This document shows, piece after piece, positions 8,420 through 17,585 of a stretch of 58,989 nt of DNA. The translations under genes were made by a program, and so were the position numbers. The notes under the pieces were generated by a model. That model made no database searches. It was not told where the DNA came from and was given only the letters and a program-made list of their open reading frames with translations. Positions within the stretch are counted from its first letter, which is position 1. Each line of letters starts with the position of its first letter. This DNA comes from Pseudomonas viridiflava (GTDB taxonomy: Bacteria > Pseudomonadota > Gammaproteobacteria > Pseudomonadales > Pseudomonadaceae). The DNA lies in NCBI RefSeq assembly GCF_001642795.1, contig NZ_LKEH01000018.1, forward strand, positions 251,649-310,637, given 5' to 3'.

Positions 8420-8977
8420 GTGAATAACAATCCCCTGATCGAAGTCGACGCCCAGGCGCTTCAGGTCGAGATCGATCTTATCTACGCCAGCGCCGACAAC
8501 CTGGCGGGCAAACGCATCTACCAGGATTCGCGCTGCCTGTTGCACCGCGATGCGGAAGTCTGCCTGCGCAAGGCGAGTGATCTGGCCCGACAGGCCGGTC
8601 TGACGCTGCGCATCTTCGATGCCTACCGCCCGGCCTACGCGCAGTACCTGCTGTGGGACGCGCTGCCGAACTCGGAATACGTCAGAGACCCCGGCCTTGG
8701 CTCGCACCACACGCGTGGTGTTGCAGTGGACCTGACCCTGGTCGATGCCTCGGGTGAGGCGCTGGACATGGGCACCGGTTTTGATGACATGCGCGAGAAG
8801 TCCCATCAGTTTCATGCAGACCTCCCCGTTGAGGTGCAGCGCAATCGCCTGCTGCTGCTGGGCATCATGTTGTCGGCAGGGTTCACCTACATCGACAGCG
8901 AATGGTGGCATTACGAATTGCCCGGTGCGGATGATTATCCCTTGATCGATGACGTTTCGGTCGCACCTGCACATTGA
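8420..8977 (+). CDS. ddpX: D-alanyl-D-alanine dipeptidase (VanX/DdpX family)
   Basis: A 185-residue zinc dipeptidase that splits D-Ala-D-Ala released from peptidoglycan into D-alanine. The full active-site set is visible: Arg70 in DAYRP, the SxHxxGxAxD motif with Ser95, His97 and Asp104, and EWWHYE with Glu161 and His164. There is no signal peptide, so it acts in the cytoplasm on imported dipeptide. It starts at GTG 8420. It lies between the RpiR regulator and the dipeptide importer, the same order of functions as the E. coli ddp operon. VanX homologues also occur in vancomycin resistance, but nothing here suggests that role. Confidence 0.93.
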   Translation: MNNNPLIEVDAQALQVEIDLIYASADNLAGKRIYQDSRCLLHRDAEVCLRKASDLARQAGLTLRIFDAYRPAYAQYLLWDALPNSEYVRDPGLGSHHTRGVAVDLTLVDASGEALDMGTGFDDMREKSHQFHADLPVEVQRNRLLLLGIMLSAGFTYIDSEWWHYELPGADDYPLIDDVSVAPAH

Positions 8978-9135
8978 ATCAAAGACCGTGAAAACCGACC
9001 GGGGCGCCAAAGAATCCCGGCAATCACTATCAGCGTCATGAGCAAACACAGAGGCCGTCAGGCGTCTTTTTACTGCCCGGTATAGCTTCAATAAAAAACC
9101 GACGAACTTCCCTATCGAATGATCAAGGAACCGGC

Positions 9136-10692
9136 ATGAACTCCATCGTTAAACCCAAGAATCTGGTACTCGCCCTGGTTGTCACAGCCATGGGGCTGGG
9201 CGCCTGGCAGTCGGCCAGCGCCGCCGTCGCCCAGGACACGCTGATGATCGGCAAACCAGCCGATCCGCAGACCCTCGACCCTGCCGTGACCATCGACAAC
9301 AACGACTGGACCGTGACCTATCCGGCCTATCAGCGGCTGGTGACCTACAAGGTCGAGAACGGCAAGGGCAGCACCGAGGTTCAGGGAGAACTGGCCAGCA
9401 CCTGGACCACTTCGGCAGACGGTCTGACCTGGGAGTTCAAGCTCAAACCGGGCAATAAATTCGATGACGGCTCGGAGGTGAATGCCGAGGCGGTCAAGTT
9501 CTCGTTCGACCGGGTAATGAAGCTCAAGCAGGGTCCGTCCGGCGCCTTTCCCGAGGACATGACAGTCTCGGTGGTTGACCCCATGACGGTGCGCTTCGTA
9601 CTGACCGCGCCTTACGCACCTTTCCTGTCGACCCTGGCCCACAACGGCGCTGCCATCGTCAATCCGGCTGCTGCCAGACATGCCGAAGGCGCCGAAGCCT
9701 ATCTCTCGACCCACACCGCAGGGTCGGGCGCGTTCAAGCTGACCAACTGGCAAAAAGGCCAGACGCTGACGATGGAGCAGAACAGCTATTACGCAGGGCC
9801 CAGACCCACCCTGCAAAAGGTGGTGATCAAGATCATCGGTGAGGCGTCGGTGCGCAGGCTGCAACTGGAGCACGGCGACCTCGACATCGTCGAAGACATG
9901 CCGGAGGACCAACTGGCAGCGTTGAGCAAGAAGTCAGGCGTGGTGATCGGCGATTTCCCTTCGCTGCGGGTCACGCTGCTGTACCTCAACACCCAGAAAG
10001 GCCCGATGAGCAACCCTGATGCGCGCCGCGCGGTGATCGAGTCGCTGGATTACAACGGCATCATCACCGGGATTCTGGGCGGCAAGGCCAAGCCGCTCAA
10101 CGGTCCCATTCCGCAGGGCATGTGGGCCTACGATGAAAAGCTGGCGCCCATGCAGCAGGACCTTGCCAAGGCGAAAGCCGATCTGGCCAAAGTCTCGCCC
10201 AAGCTGAGCAACCTGACGTTCATGTATTCCGACAAGGACCCCAACTGGGAACCGATCGGCCTGACCTTGCAGGCCGGGCTGCAGTCGCTGGGCGTTAACC
10301 TCAAGATGGAAAAACTGGCCAACGCCAGCATGCGTGAGCGGTTGGGCAAAGGTGACTTCGACGTGGCCATCGGCTCGTGGAGCCCGGACTTCGCCGACCC
10401 CTACATGTTCATGAACTTCTTTTTCGATTCCCGGCTCAAGGGGCTGGCGGGTAATCGCTCGATGTACGAGAACCCTGCGGTCGACAAACTGATTCGTGAG
10501 TCCGCGACCACGCTGGACATGGGCAAGCGCGTCGAACTCTATCAGCAGGCCCAGAAGATCGTGCTGGCTGACAGCGTGTATGCCTATCTCTATCAGAAGG
10601 CCTACACCGTGCCGATGAGCGATAAGGTCAAAGGCTACGTGTTCAATCCGATGCTGGAACAGGTGTTCAACGTCGGGACCATTACCAAGTAA
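9136..10692 (+). CDS. ddpA: Periplasmic dipeptide-binding protein of an ABC importer
   Basis: A 518-residue family-5 solute-binding protein. Residues 1-30 form a signal peptide (LALVVTAMGLG, cleavage after ASA). The mature start DTLMIGKPADPQTLDPA and the later LEHGDLDIVEDMPEDQL segment are typical of DppA-like proteins. Position between ddpX and the permeases points to D-Ala-D-Ala or related wall peptides as ligand. RBS AAGGA lies just before ATG 9136. The 158-bp gap after ddpX is long enough to hold its own promoter or leader. Confidence 0.9.
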   Translation: MNSIVKPKNLVLALVVTAMGLGAWQSASAAVAQDTLMIGKPADPQTLDPAVTIDNNDWTVTYPAYQRLVTYKVENGKGSTEVQGELASTWTTSADGLTWEFKLKPGNKFDDGSEVNAEAVKFSFDRVMKLKQGPSGAFPEDMTVSVVDPMTVRFVLTAPYAPFLSTLAHNGAAIVNPAAARHAEGAEAYLSTHTAGSGAFKLTNWQKGQTLTMEQNSYYAGPRPTLQKVVIKIIGEASVRRLQLEHGDLDIVEDMPEDQLAALSKKSGVVIGDFPSLRVTLLYLNTQKGPMSNPDARRAVIESLDYNGIITGILGGKAKPLNGPIPQGMWAYDEKLAPMQQDLAKAKADLAKVSPKLSNLTFMYSDKDPNWEPIGLTLQAGLQSLGVNLKMEKLANASMRERLGKGDFDVAIGSWSPDFADPYMFMNFFFDSRLKGLAGNRSMYENPAVDKLIRESATTLDMGKRVELYQQAQKIVLADSVYAYLYQKAYTVPMSDKVKGYVFNPMLEQVFNVGTITK

Positions 10693-10719
10693 GTCCGCTC
10701 TCGTAAACGCTGTGCGCGC

Positions 10720-10746
10720 GTGACCTGGCCGGAATGGCGAGGTCAC
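10720..10746 (+). promoter_or_regulatory. Intra-operon stem-loop after the binding-protein gene
   Basis: GTGACCT (10720-10726) pairs with AGGTCAC (10740-10746), with an inner GCC/GGC stem and a small loop. It lies between the binding-protein stop and the permease start. Such hairpins in ABC importer operons protect or end the upstream mRNA so that binding protein is made in excess; that role here is inferred. Confidence 0.6.
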
Positions 10747-10806
10747 GGCAGCGCGGTGTTCGCGAAACGTTTTGCTCTGCCCACTGTACGTGTACCGAGG
10801 TGCCTG

Positions 10807-11823
10807 ATGGCCTTCCTGAATATCTTGCGCAAACGCGTGGGCGGTCTTCTGCTCGTGGTGTTTGGCGTGTCGTTGATCACGTTTTCGATCTCCCACCTGA
10901 TCCCTGGCGATCCAGCCCGTTTGATCGCCGGTGACCGGGCGACCGATGCAATCGTGGAAAACATTCGCCACCAATTGGGGCTTGATCTGCCGCTCTATCA
11001 GCAGTACGGCCGCTACATGCTCGATCTGCTGCACGGTGATCTGGGCACATCGATCCGTACCAACCGTCCTGTGCTTGAAGACCTTCAGGCGTTCTTTCCG
11101 GCGACCCTTGAGCTGGCGCTGGTGGCCCTGACCCTGTCGATTCTCGTGGGTGTTCCGCTGGGTGTGCTGTCGGCGGTGTACCACAACCGATTCATCGATC
11201 AGGTGGCGCGAACGCTGGCGGTCACCGGCATTTCTACTCCGGCGTTCTGGCTGGGGCTTGGGCTGATCGTGCTGTTCTACGGCCATTTGAACTGGCTGCC
11301 GGGCAGCGGGCGTCTGGACGAAGGGCTGCAACCGCCGCCTACGGTCACTGGCTTTTACCTGATCGATACGCTGCTGGCGGGCGATACCGCACTGTTCTTC
11401 AACGCGCTGAAACACCTGATTCTTCCGGCGATCACCCTGGGGTTCGTCAACCTCGGCATCGTGGCGCGCCAGATCCGCTCGGCCATGCTCGATCAGCTTG
11501 GCGAAGACTACATTCGCACGGCCCGGGCCTACGGGCTTTCCAAGTGGTCGGTGATTCTGAGACACGCGCTGCCGAACGCGTTGATTCCGTCGATCACAGT
11601 GCTGGGACTCACCCTGGGTGACTTGCTGTATGGCGCAGTCCTCACCGAGACCGTGTTCGCCTGGCCGGGCATGGGAGCTTACGTCGTCAAGTCGATCCAG
11701 TCGCTGGATTTCCCGGCGGTGATGGGCTTTGCCATCCTCGTGTCGTTTATCTATGTACTGCTCAATATGGTGATCGATCTGCTGTATCGCCTGGTCGATC
11801 CCCGTATTGGCGAGGTCAACTGA
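10807..11823 (+). CDS. ddpB: Dipeptide ABC importer permease, DppB type
   Basis: A 338-residue inner-membrane permease with six predicted helices and the EAA-type loop (ARAYGLSKWSVILRHALPNA) that contacts the ATPase. The N-terminal FLNILRKRVGGLLLVVFGVS is typical of DppB/OppB. ATG 10807 has GAGGTG at the right distance; the open frame upstream (from 10720) overlaps the stem-loop and is not counted. It pairs with the next gene to form the pore. Confidence 0.92.
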   Translation: MAFLNILRKRVGGLLLVVFGVSLITFSISHLIPGDPARLIAGDRATDAIVENIRHQLGLDLPLYQQYGRYMLDLLHGDLGTSIRTNRPVLEDLQAFFPATLELALVALTLSILVGVPLGVLSAVYHNRFIDQVARTLAVTGISTPAFWLGLGLIVLFYGHLNWLPGSGRLDEGLQPPPTVTGFYLIDTLLAGDTALFFNALKHLILPAITLGFVNLGIVARQIRSAMLDQLGEDYIRTARAYGLSKWSVILRHALPNALIPSITVLGLTLGDLLYGAVLTETVFAWPGMGAYVVKSIQSLDFPAVMGFAILVSFIYVLLNMVIDLLYRLVDPRIGEVN

Positions 11824-11824
11824 A

Positions 11825-12724
11825 ATGTCCAGTCCTGTTGCCGCACCCATCGTCTCGCCGTTGCTCAAGTCCAATGACTGGCGGGAAAAATTCGCCTGGC
11901 TTGTCCATCAGATCGGACGCAGTCCGCTGACCATGGCCGGACTTCTGATCACGTTTCTGGTCCTGATGGTGATGCTCTTTGCGCCGTGGCTGGCGCCGCA
12001 TGATCCCAATGCACTGAACCTCACTCAACGTCTGGCCGCACCCTCGGCTGCGCACTGGTTCGGCACTGATGAGGTGGGGCGTGATCTGTTCAGCCGTGTG
12101 CTGTACGGCAGCCAGCAATCGGTGGGCGTGGGGCTGTTTGTGGCCTTTGCTTCGTGCCTCGCCGGCGGGTTGCTGGGTTGTCTGTCGGGGATCATCGGTG
12201 GACGTTTCGACAGCCTGATCATGCGTCTCATGGACATCATGCTGTCGGTGCCTTCACTGGTGCTGATCATGGCCCTGGCCGCCGCGCTCGGCCCGAGTCT
12301 GTTCAACGCCATGCTGGCGATCACGCTGGTGCGGATTCCGTTTTATGTGCGCCTGGCGCGAGGGCAGGCGTTGAGCATTCGCCAGATGGGCTACGTCAAG
12401 GCGGCCGAGACCTTCGGCGCCGGACGCTGGCACATGGTCAGTTGGCACGTGGCGCGTAATGCCATGCCGCCGTTACTGGTGCAGCTCAGCCTCGACATCG
12501 GCGGCGCAATCCTGATGGCTTCGGCGCTGGGCTTCATCGGCCTGGGCGCACAGCAACCCACTGCAGAGTGGGGCGCGATGGTTGCAACGGGCCGCAATTA
12601 CATCCTCGACCAATGGTGGTATTCGACGTTTCCCGGCATCGCGATTCTGATCACCGCGACGGGATTCAATCTGTTGGGCGACGGTATCCGGGATCTGCTG
12701 GATCCACGGCAGCAGGGGAAATGA
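11825..12724 (+). CDS. ddpC: Dipeptide ABC importer permease, DppC type
   Basis: A 299-residue permease. An N-terminal cytoplasmic stretch is followed by the first helix (LTMAGLLITFLVLMVMLFAP), the DppC marker HWFGTDEVGRDLFSRV and an EAA loop (AAETFGAGRWHMVSWHVARN). It begins one base after the ddpB stop codon, so the two are likely translationally coupled. It completes the membrane channel of the dipeptide importer. Confidence 0.92.
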   Translation: MSSPVAAPIVSPLLKSNDWREKFAWLVHQIGRSPLTMAGLLITFLVLMVMLFAPWLAPHDPNALNLTQRLAAPSAAHWFGTDEVGRDLFSRVLYGSQQSVGVGLFVAFASCLAGGLLGCLSGIIGGRFDSLIMRLMDIMLSVPSLVLIMALAAALGPSLFNAMLAITLVRIPFYVRLARGQALSIRQMGYVKAAETFGAGRWHMVSWHVARNAMPPLLVQLSLDIGGAILMASALGFIGLGAQQPTAEWGAMVATGRNYILDQWWYSTFPGIAILITATGFNLLGDGIRDLLDPRQQGK

Positions 12725-13761
12725 CCATGCAGACTCAGACAGCTATCACCTCGGGCGCGACGCAGCCTGTGCTGACCATCGATAATCTCAGCATTGAATT
12801 TCCTGCCTACAAGGGCACGGTCAAAGCGTTGAACGGCGTGTCGCTGCACGTCAAACCGGGCGAGATCGTGGGCGTCATCGGCGAGTCCGGTTCAGGTAAG
12901 TCCGTCACTGCGATGCTTAGCCTGCGCCTGCTGCCCGAGCGCTCCTATCAGGTCAAAAGCGGATCGCTGACCATTCTGGGGCGCGACATGTTGGCCGCGG
13001 CCGAACGCGATCTGTTGAAAGTGCGTGGGCGAGACGCTGCGATGATCTTTCAGGAGCCCATGACCGCGTTGAACCCGACCCGGCGCATCGGCCGCCAGAT
13101 GCTGGATGTGATCATCCATCACCAACAGTTGAACAAGGCCCAGGCCCATGAAAAGGCGGTAAGCCTGCTGCGCGACATGCACATTGCCGATCCCGAGCAA
13201 ATCATGAAGAGTTATCCGTTCGAGCTGTCCGGCGGCATGCGGCAGCGGGTGATGATTGCGCTGGCGTTTTCCTGCGATCCTCAGTTGCTGATCGCCGACG
13301 AGCCGACGACGGCGCTGGACGTCACGGTGCAACGCCAGGTGCTATTGCTGTTGCGTGAAAAGGCCCGTCAGCGAGGCACCGCCATTCTGTTGATTACCCA
13401 TGACATGTCGCTGGTTTCGCAGTTCTGTGATCGGGTCTATGTGATGTACACCGGCGCCGTGGTGGAGCAGGGCGTTACCCGCGAGGTGATGGCCGATCCG
13501 CGCCATCCCTACACCAAGGGGTTGCTGAGCGGCCTGCCGGAACAGGTCAGCCCGGGTCAGGACCTGATGACGATTCCGGGCCAGGTGCCGAATCTGTCAG
13601 CGCTGCCACAGGGTTGTACCTTCAGGGATCGCTGCAGTTTCGCCATGGCCCCATGCGCTCAGCGACCGCCCATGCAGACCATTGATGAGGCAACTGATCG
13701 CAAAAGCGCCTGCTGGCTGAGCGTGCCATCCCATTCCGTTGCTCAGGAGTCGCTGTCATGA
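12721..13761 (+). CDS. ddpD: Dipeptide ABC importer ATPase, DppD type
   Basis: A 346-residue nucleotide-binding subunit with Walker A GESGSGKSV, signature LSGGMRQRV, Walker B LLIADEPTTALD and the C-terminal oligopeptide-importer extension with a cysteine cluster (QGCTFRDRCSFAMAPC) that often holds an iron-sulfur site in DppD/F proteins. The start overlaps the ddpC stop (ATGA at 12721); a second ATG lies six bases on. The frame is open further upstream but that part overlaps ddpC. Confidence 0.92.
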   Translation: MTMQTQTAITSGATQPVLTIDNLSIEFPAYKGTVKALNGVSLHVKPGEIVGVIGESGSGKSVTAMLSLRLLPERSYQVKSGSLTILGRDMLAAAERDLLKVRGRDAAMIFQEPMTALNPTRRIGRQMLDVIIHHQQLNKAQAHEKAVSLLRDMHIADPEQIMKSYPFELSGGMRQRVMIALAFSCDPQLLIADEPTTALDVTVQRQVLLLLREKARQRGTAILLITHDMSLVSQFCDRVYVMYTGAVVEQGVTREVMADPRHPYTKGLLSGLPEQVSPGQDLMTIPGQVPNLSALPQGCTFRDRCSFAMAPCAQRPPMQTIDEATDRKSACWLSVPSHSVAQESLS

Positions 13762-14750
13762 CTGCACCTGCATCCACATCTTCCAGGCCTGAAGGCGCTG
13801 CCATTCTGGGGCTGAACGATGTCCGGGTTCATTACCCGATGGGCAACGACTGGCTGGGCAGGCCCAAGGCCGTCGCACATGCCTTGAATGGCATCGACAT
13901 CGAGGTGCGGGCGGGTGAAACGCTTGGCGTCGTCGGCGAATCCGGCTGCGGCAAAAGCACCCTTGCGCAACTGCTGATGGGGCTGATCAAGCCGACTTCG
14001 GGAACCTTGAACTGGGCGTACAACAATCCGCGTGAGCGCAGCAGCAATGTGCAGATCGTGTTTCAGGATCCCCAGTCGTCGCTTGATCCCCGATTGCCTG
14101 TCTGGAAAATCATCACCGAACCGCTGTTCGTGCAGCGTGCTGCCCCGCGTCGTGACATGCGCGAGATTGCGGCAAAGGTCGCTGCGCAGGTCGGGATTCG
14201 TCCTGAATACATGGACCGCTTTCCCCATCAGTTTTCAGGCGGACAGCGTCAGCGCATCGCCATTGCCCGGGCACTGTCGTCCAACCCGGATATCATCGTG
14301 CTCGATGAGCCGACCTCGGCGCTGGATATCTCCGTTCAGGCGCAGATCCTTAATCTGCTAAGCGAACTGCAGCGCACGCGCGAGCTGACCTACATTCTGA
14401 TTTCACACAACGTGTCCGTCGTCCGCCACATGGCTGATCGGGTCGCGGTGATGTATCTCGGGCAGATTGTCGAACTGGGCAGCGCCTCGCAGGTGCTCGA
14501 ACGTCCCCGGCATCCCTACACGCAGTTGCTGCTGGATGCCGTGCCTCGGTTGGGCGTGCCGATAGACGATGCACAAGCCTCGGCACCGACCGAACTGCCC
14601 GGCAACCGAAACCTGCCCACCGGCTGCTATTTCCGTGATCGCTGTCCGAAAGCGACCGCTGGATGTGAGCGTCCTCAGGCGCTGTTGCCTGTCAGGGATC
14701 TTGCCGCCGAGCAATGGCAGGTTCGCTGTCATCTGGCGTCTGCGTCGTGA
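13758..14750 (+). CDS. ddpF: Dipeptide ABC importer ATPase, DppF type
   Basis: A 330-residue second ATPase with Walker A GESGCGKST, signature FSGGQRQRIA, Walker B IIVLDEPTSALD and the same C-terminal cysteine motif (TGCYFRDRCPKATAGC). Its ATG overlaps the ddpD stop (ATGA), so all three genes from ddpC to ddpF are coupled. The DppD/DppF heterodimer powers the importer. Confidence 0.92.
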   Translation: MTAPASTSSRPEGAAILGLNDVRVHYPMGNDWLGRPKAVAHALNGIDIEVRAGETLGVVGESGCGKSTLAQLLMGLIKPTSGTLNWAYNNPRERSSNVQIVFQDPQSSLDPRLPVWKIITEPLFVQRAAPRRDMREIAAKVAAQVGIRPEYMDRFPHQFSGGQRQRIAIARALSSNPDIIVLDEPTSALDISVQAQILNLLSELQRTRELTYILISHNVSVVRHMADRVAVMYLGQIVELGSASQVLERPRHPYTQLLLDAVPRLGVPIDDAQASAPTELPGNRNLPTGCYFRDRCPKATAGCERPQALLPVRDLAAEQWQVRCHLASAS

Positions 14751-14776
14751 GCGCAATGAACTCAAGGGTGCCTGAT

Positions 14777-15229
14777 ATGAAAAACCGGACGGACAAACCT
14801 GCCGAACTCAACATGCATGAAGAAATGCGCCGCGCATTCTCATTGCTGTCAGGCAAATGGAAGCTGGAAATCATGTGGCTGATCAATCAGCGCGTCTATC
14901 GTTTTGGCGAACTGCGCAAGGCCATTCCCGGCATCACCCAGCACATGCTGACCGCGCAACTCCGCGAGCTTGAGGCAGACGGGCTGTTGACGCGCACCGT
15001 GTTCGCCGAAGTGCCGCCGCGCGTGGAATATGAAATCACCGAAAAGGCCCGCGGGCTGGGACCGACCATGGAAGCGCTGACGATCTGGTGGCAGGAACAT
15101 GGTGCCAGCGTGCCGGTCAGGTCGGCCGGGCGTGGTCGTGTTGCGCGGAGTCGGGCACGAAATCCAGTTGAAGACACGGGATGTCCTGATCAGGCAAAAA
15201 CCGCTGACTGGCTCGGCGAAGTTTTGTGA
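14777..15229 (+). CDS. HxlR-family transcriptional regulator
   Basis: A 150-residue winged-helix regulator (residues ~17-110: GKWKLEIMWLINQRVYRFGE, then PGITQHMLTAQLRELEADGL). HxlR proteins are usually 100-130 residues. The last ~35 residues (after HGASVPV) are low-complexity and arginine-rich, and reach the REP-rich gap, so the C-terminus may have been extended by repeat-associated DNA. ATG 14777 has AAGGGTG upstream. It sits 26 bp after ddpF on the same strand and may be cotranscribed, but a role in the ddp module is not shown by the sequence. Confidence 0.82.
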   Translation: MKNRTDKPAELNMHEEMRRAFSLLSGKWKLEIMWLINQRVYRFGELRKAIPGITQHMLTAQLRELEADGLLTRTVFAEVPPRVEYEITEKARGLGPTMEALTIWWQEHGASVPVRSAGRGRVARSRARNPVEDTGCPDQAKTADWLGEVL

Positions 15230-15248
15230 AGAGACCTCGCCACATTTC

Positions 15249-15347
15249 CGACTTAGCGCTGTCGCGCAGCAAACCCCGGACTGTGGGAGGCACCACCACG
15301 TCTTCGACATAGCGCTGTCGCGCGGCAAACACCGGACCGTGGGAGGC
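15249..15347 (+). repeat. Two 43-bp direct repeats with REP heads
   Basis: Positions 15249-15291 and 15305-15347 match at 39 of 43 bases. Each unit runs from CGAC..AGCGCTGTCGCGC to GTGGGAGGC, the beginning of a REP arm. The spacing is 56 bp. The core of the unit also occurs at 3431-3462 (minus strand). Confidence 0.8.
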
Positions 15348-15424
15348 GGCTTGCCGACGATGAACGATGACGCGATTTTCCTGACATTCCGCGTCGGCTG
15401 CATCGCCGGCAAGCCGCCTCCCAC
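15339..15424. repeat. 86-bp REP doublet, copy 1
   Basis: A GTGGGAGGCGGCTTGCC arm and its inverse, GGCAAGCCGCCTCCCAC, enclose about 50 bases. The copy at 49882-49967 has the same length and 80 of 86 bases identical, including the internal loop, so this is a defined mobile unit and not two chance REPs. Confidence 0.88.
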
Positions 15425-15464
15425 AAAAACGTGTTCAGTCAGCAGATTACGTGTTGTTTGATAA

Positions 15465-15605
15465 GAGGCGGCTTGCCGGCGATCTGCCGGGAACCGGCAG
15501 CAAGACCTGCACACACGGTATGTCAGATGCAACCTGGGGCCGCTGCGCGGCCCATCGCTGCCGTCGTAACCTGCGAGAGCTCCCACCCCCTCCGGGCAGA
15601 AGCAG
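15465..15605. repeat. Arm B of the 141-bp inverted repeat
   Basis: Inverted partner of 3292-3432 (133/141). It starts with a REP arm (GAGGCGGCTTGCCGGCGATC) and includes an internal palindrome CTGCCGGGAACCGGCAG. It ends 28 bases before the chemotaxis gene's stop codon. The whole gap 15230-15632 holds only repeats; no gene is seen. Confidence 0.92.
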
Positions 15606-15632
15606 AGTCCAGCACTTTTTCGGCAATCAGTC

Positions 15633-17255
15633 TTACAGCCTGAACCTGCCCACTTCCTGCTGCAGACTGGTCGCGAGATTTTTCAATCCACCGCTGGTCT
15701 TGAGCAATTCCTGAACGGACATGTTGTTCTGTTCTGCCATTTGTGCGGAACGCTCCACGCTGCGAGCGACATCCTGGCTGGCGACGGTTTGCTCGCGCAA
15801 GGCAAAGGATATCTGGTCCACCACATGCAGCACCTTGCTGGAGCTGTCGCGGATTTCGATAATCGCCTGGCCGGCGTTGCCTGCCATTTCCACGCCGTTG
15901 TTCACTTCCAGCACGCCGCTGCGCATGCTCTCGACGGTCTCTCTGACGCCGGCCTGGATTTTCTCGATCATGCCGGCAATCTCTTTGGTCGATTTGCCTG
16001 TGTTCTGTGCCAGCAGGCGCACTTCGTCGGCCACAACCGCAAACCCGCGCCCCTGCTCGCCCGCCCGTGCAGCTTCGATGGCGGCATTGAGCGCCAGCAG
16101 GTTGGTCTGGTCGGCGATACCTTGGATCACGCTGATAATCGACGAGATATGCTCAGAGTGCTGGCCCAGGCCTGAAACCTGCGTCGATGAATGCTGCACG
16201 GTTCTGGCGATGCCGTTCATGCTCGACAACGTATTTTCGATGACCTGCGCGCCTTCTTTGGATTGCTCACCCGAACGGCTGGCGATCTGATGGGCTTCGT
16301 CGGCGTTTTCGGAAACATGGTGAATGCTGACGGTCAGCTCTTCGATGGTGGCGGCCATCATCGAAGCCGAGGTGGACTGCTCCTGGATGGCGCCGGACAG
16401 TTGTTCGGAAGCACCGGAAATCTGCTGTACGGACACCACCAGTTGGTTCGAGGCCTGACTGATCTGTTGAATCATCTCGCGCAGGCGCTTCTGCATCCGG
16501 TCGAAGGCTTTGGGCAATTCGTCATGGCTGCTGGTGTCGATGACCGTGTCCAGCCTGCCATCGGCAATCGCTGTGGCGGCGTCGATGGCCAATTGCAGGC
16601 GTGCTGTGGTGCTGCGGCCCAGTACCGTTGCCAAAATCGCGGAAAGGAGCGCGGCCGCAATGCCGCCGCATATCAGAATCAGCAGTGCGAAGTGCTTGGC
16701 GTCGACCATGTTCTGGGTTCTGACGACCAGCAGCACGTTTTCCGCGGCGCTGATTTCGGCCAGGGTTGCACGCATGCTGTCCATCTTGGCTTTGTCGGCA
16801 CCGGAGGTGATGCGCTTGTCCAGTTCATCATCAGGCAGATTGCGCGCGGTCAGATCCCTGCGCATGGCAACGATGGCGTTGACGTCATCTTCAAGCCAGC
16901 GCTTGTAGGTGTCTCCCAGCGAGGCGAGGCGTCGCTGTTGTTCGGGGTTGTCAGCGGTCAGCCGTTTGAGCGCATCGAGTTCTTCGCTGAAGCGCTTTTC
17001 GCCCGCGACAAGTGGCTCGAGAAAAGCATCTTTCGAGGCAATGACAAAACCGCGCATGCCGGTCTCGATGTTAATCAGCTGTTCCAGGGCCAACTGCGCT
17101 TCACTGAGCACCTGATAAGTGTGAACATTACTGTTGGTAGCGTCTTCGACCTGCTCGAATCCCCTGTAGGCGCTGGCTACCAGAACGGCGATCAGCACGA
17201 CGATAGCGATAAAGCTGAAGTAAAGCTTCTGCGAAATGCTGAGCTTGTTGAGCAT
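15633..17255 (-). CDS. Methyl-accepting chemotaxis protein with CHASE3-type sensor
   Basis: A 540-residue chemoreceptor. Membrane segment one covers about residues 11-29 and segment two about 190-212. The ~160-residue periplasmic part between them carries [20 protein letters not shown], a CHASE3-like helical sensor signature. A HAMP region follows, then a coiled-coil signalling domain with the highly conserved hairpin tip ([19 protein letters not shown]). Ligand not predictable. No other chemotaxis gene is nearby, as is usual for orphan receptors of Pseudomonas. The promoter should lie in 17256-17400. Confidence 0.92.
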   Translation of the reverse strand: MLNKLSISQKLYFSFIAIVVLIAVLVASAYRGFEQVEDATNSNVHTYQVLSEAQLALEQLINIETGMRGFVIASKDAFLEPLVAGEKRFSEELDALKRLTADNPEQQRRLASLGDTYKRWLEDDVNAIVAMRRDLTARNLPDDELDKRITSGADKAKMDSMRATLAEISAAENVLLVVRTQNMVDAKHFALLILICGGIAAALLSAILATVLGRSTTARLQLAIDAATAIADGRLDTVIDTSSHDELPKAFDRMQKRLREMIQQISQASNQLVVSVQQISGASEQLSGAIQEQSTSASMMAATIEELTVSIHHVSENADEAHQIASRSGEQSKEGAQVIENTLSSMNGIARTVQHSSTQVSGLGQHSEHISSIISVIQGIADQTNLLALNAAIEAARAGEQGRGFAVVADEVRLLAQNTGKSTKEIAGMIEKIQAGVRETVESMRSGVLEVNNGVEMAGNAGQAIIEIRDSSSKVLHVVDQISFALREQTVASQDVARSVERSAQMAEQNNMSVQELLKTSGGLKNLATSLQQEVGRFRL

Positions 17256-17585
17256 GGTGTCAGTCCTGAAACGTGCCTCCCTGGCAGTCCGATGATTTTT
17301 TTGTGAGAAGAGCGGCAGTGTTCAAAATTTTTAAGTGATGCCATTTAGATATCATGGTTTCGACTGTGCCTTGGTGAACTTGAGGGGCGAGCGTTAACTA
17401 TTCGAAATATTGTGAAATAATTTTATTAACCGACTGTTTTTAAATGTTTTTTATTTGGATTTTGGTCGTAATTTATAACGCTTTAAAAGACGAAAGTTGA
17501 TATTTTGACGGCATAAAGTTGACGGATGCTTGGTAACTTGATGGTCTAAGATGACTACTTCTCGACTGTCTCGGGCTGTGCGGCA
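17256..17585. other. AT-rich divergent gap between chemoreceptor and cupin genes
   Basis: A 330-bp non-coding stretch; 17395-17520 is strikingly AT-rich against the GC-rich surroundings and has short related words (AAGTTGATATTTTGACGG and AAAGTTGACGG). Such islands often bind MvaT/H-NS-like proteins or carry strong promoters. I see no gene in it. Confidence 0.55.

Noticed and set aside
9934..11874. 646-codon minus-strand frame
   Set aside because: Antisense to ddpA and ddpB. The His/Gln/Arg-rich composition is typical of shadow frames.
15230..15632. CRISPR-like array
   Set aside because: The repeats are inverted REP arms and two 43-bp direct copies, not regularly spaced short direct repeats, and no cas gene is nearby.
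17256..17400. Possible FliA (sigma-28) promoter for the chemoreceptor
   Set aside because: A TAAA and a GCCG are present on the minus strand but their spacing is about two bases short of the consensus, and the rest of the -10 is poor.
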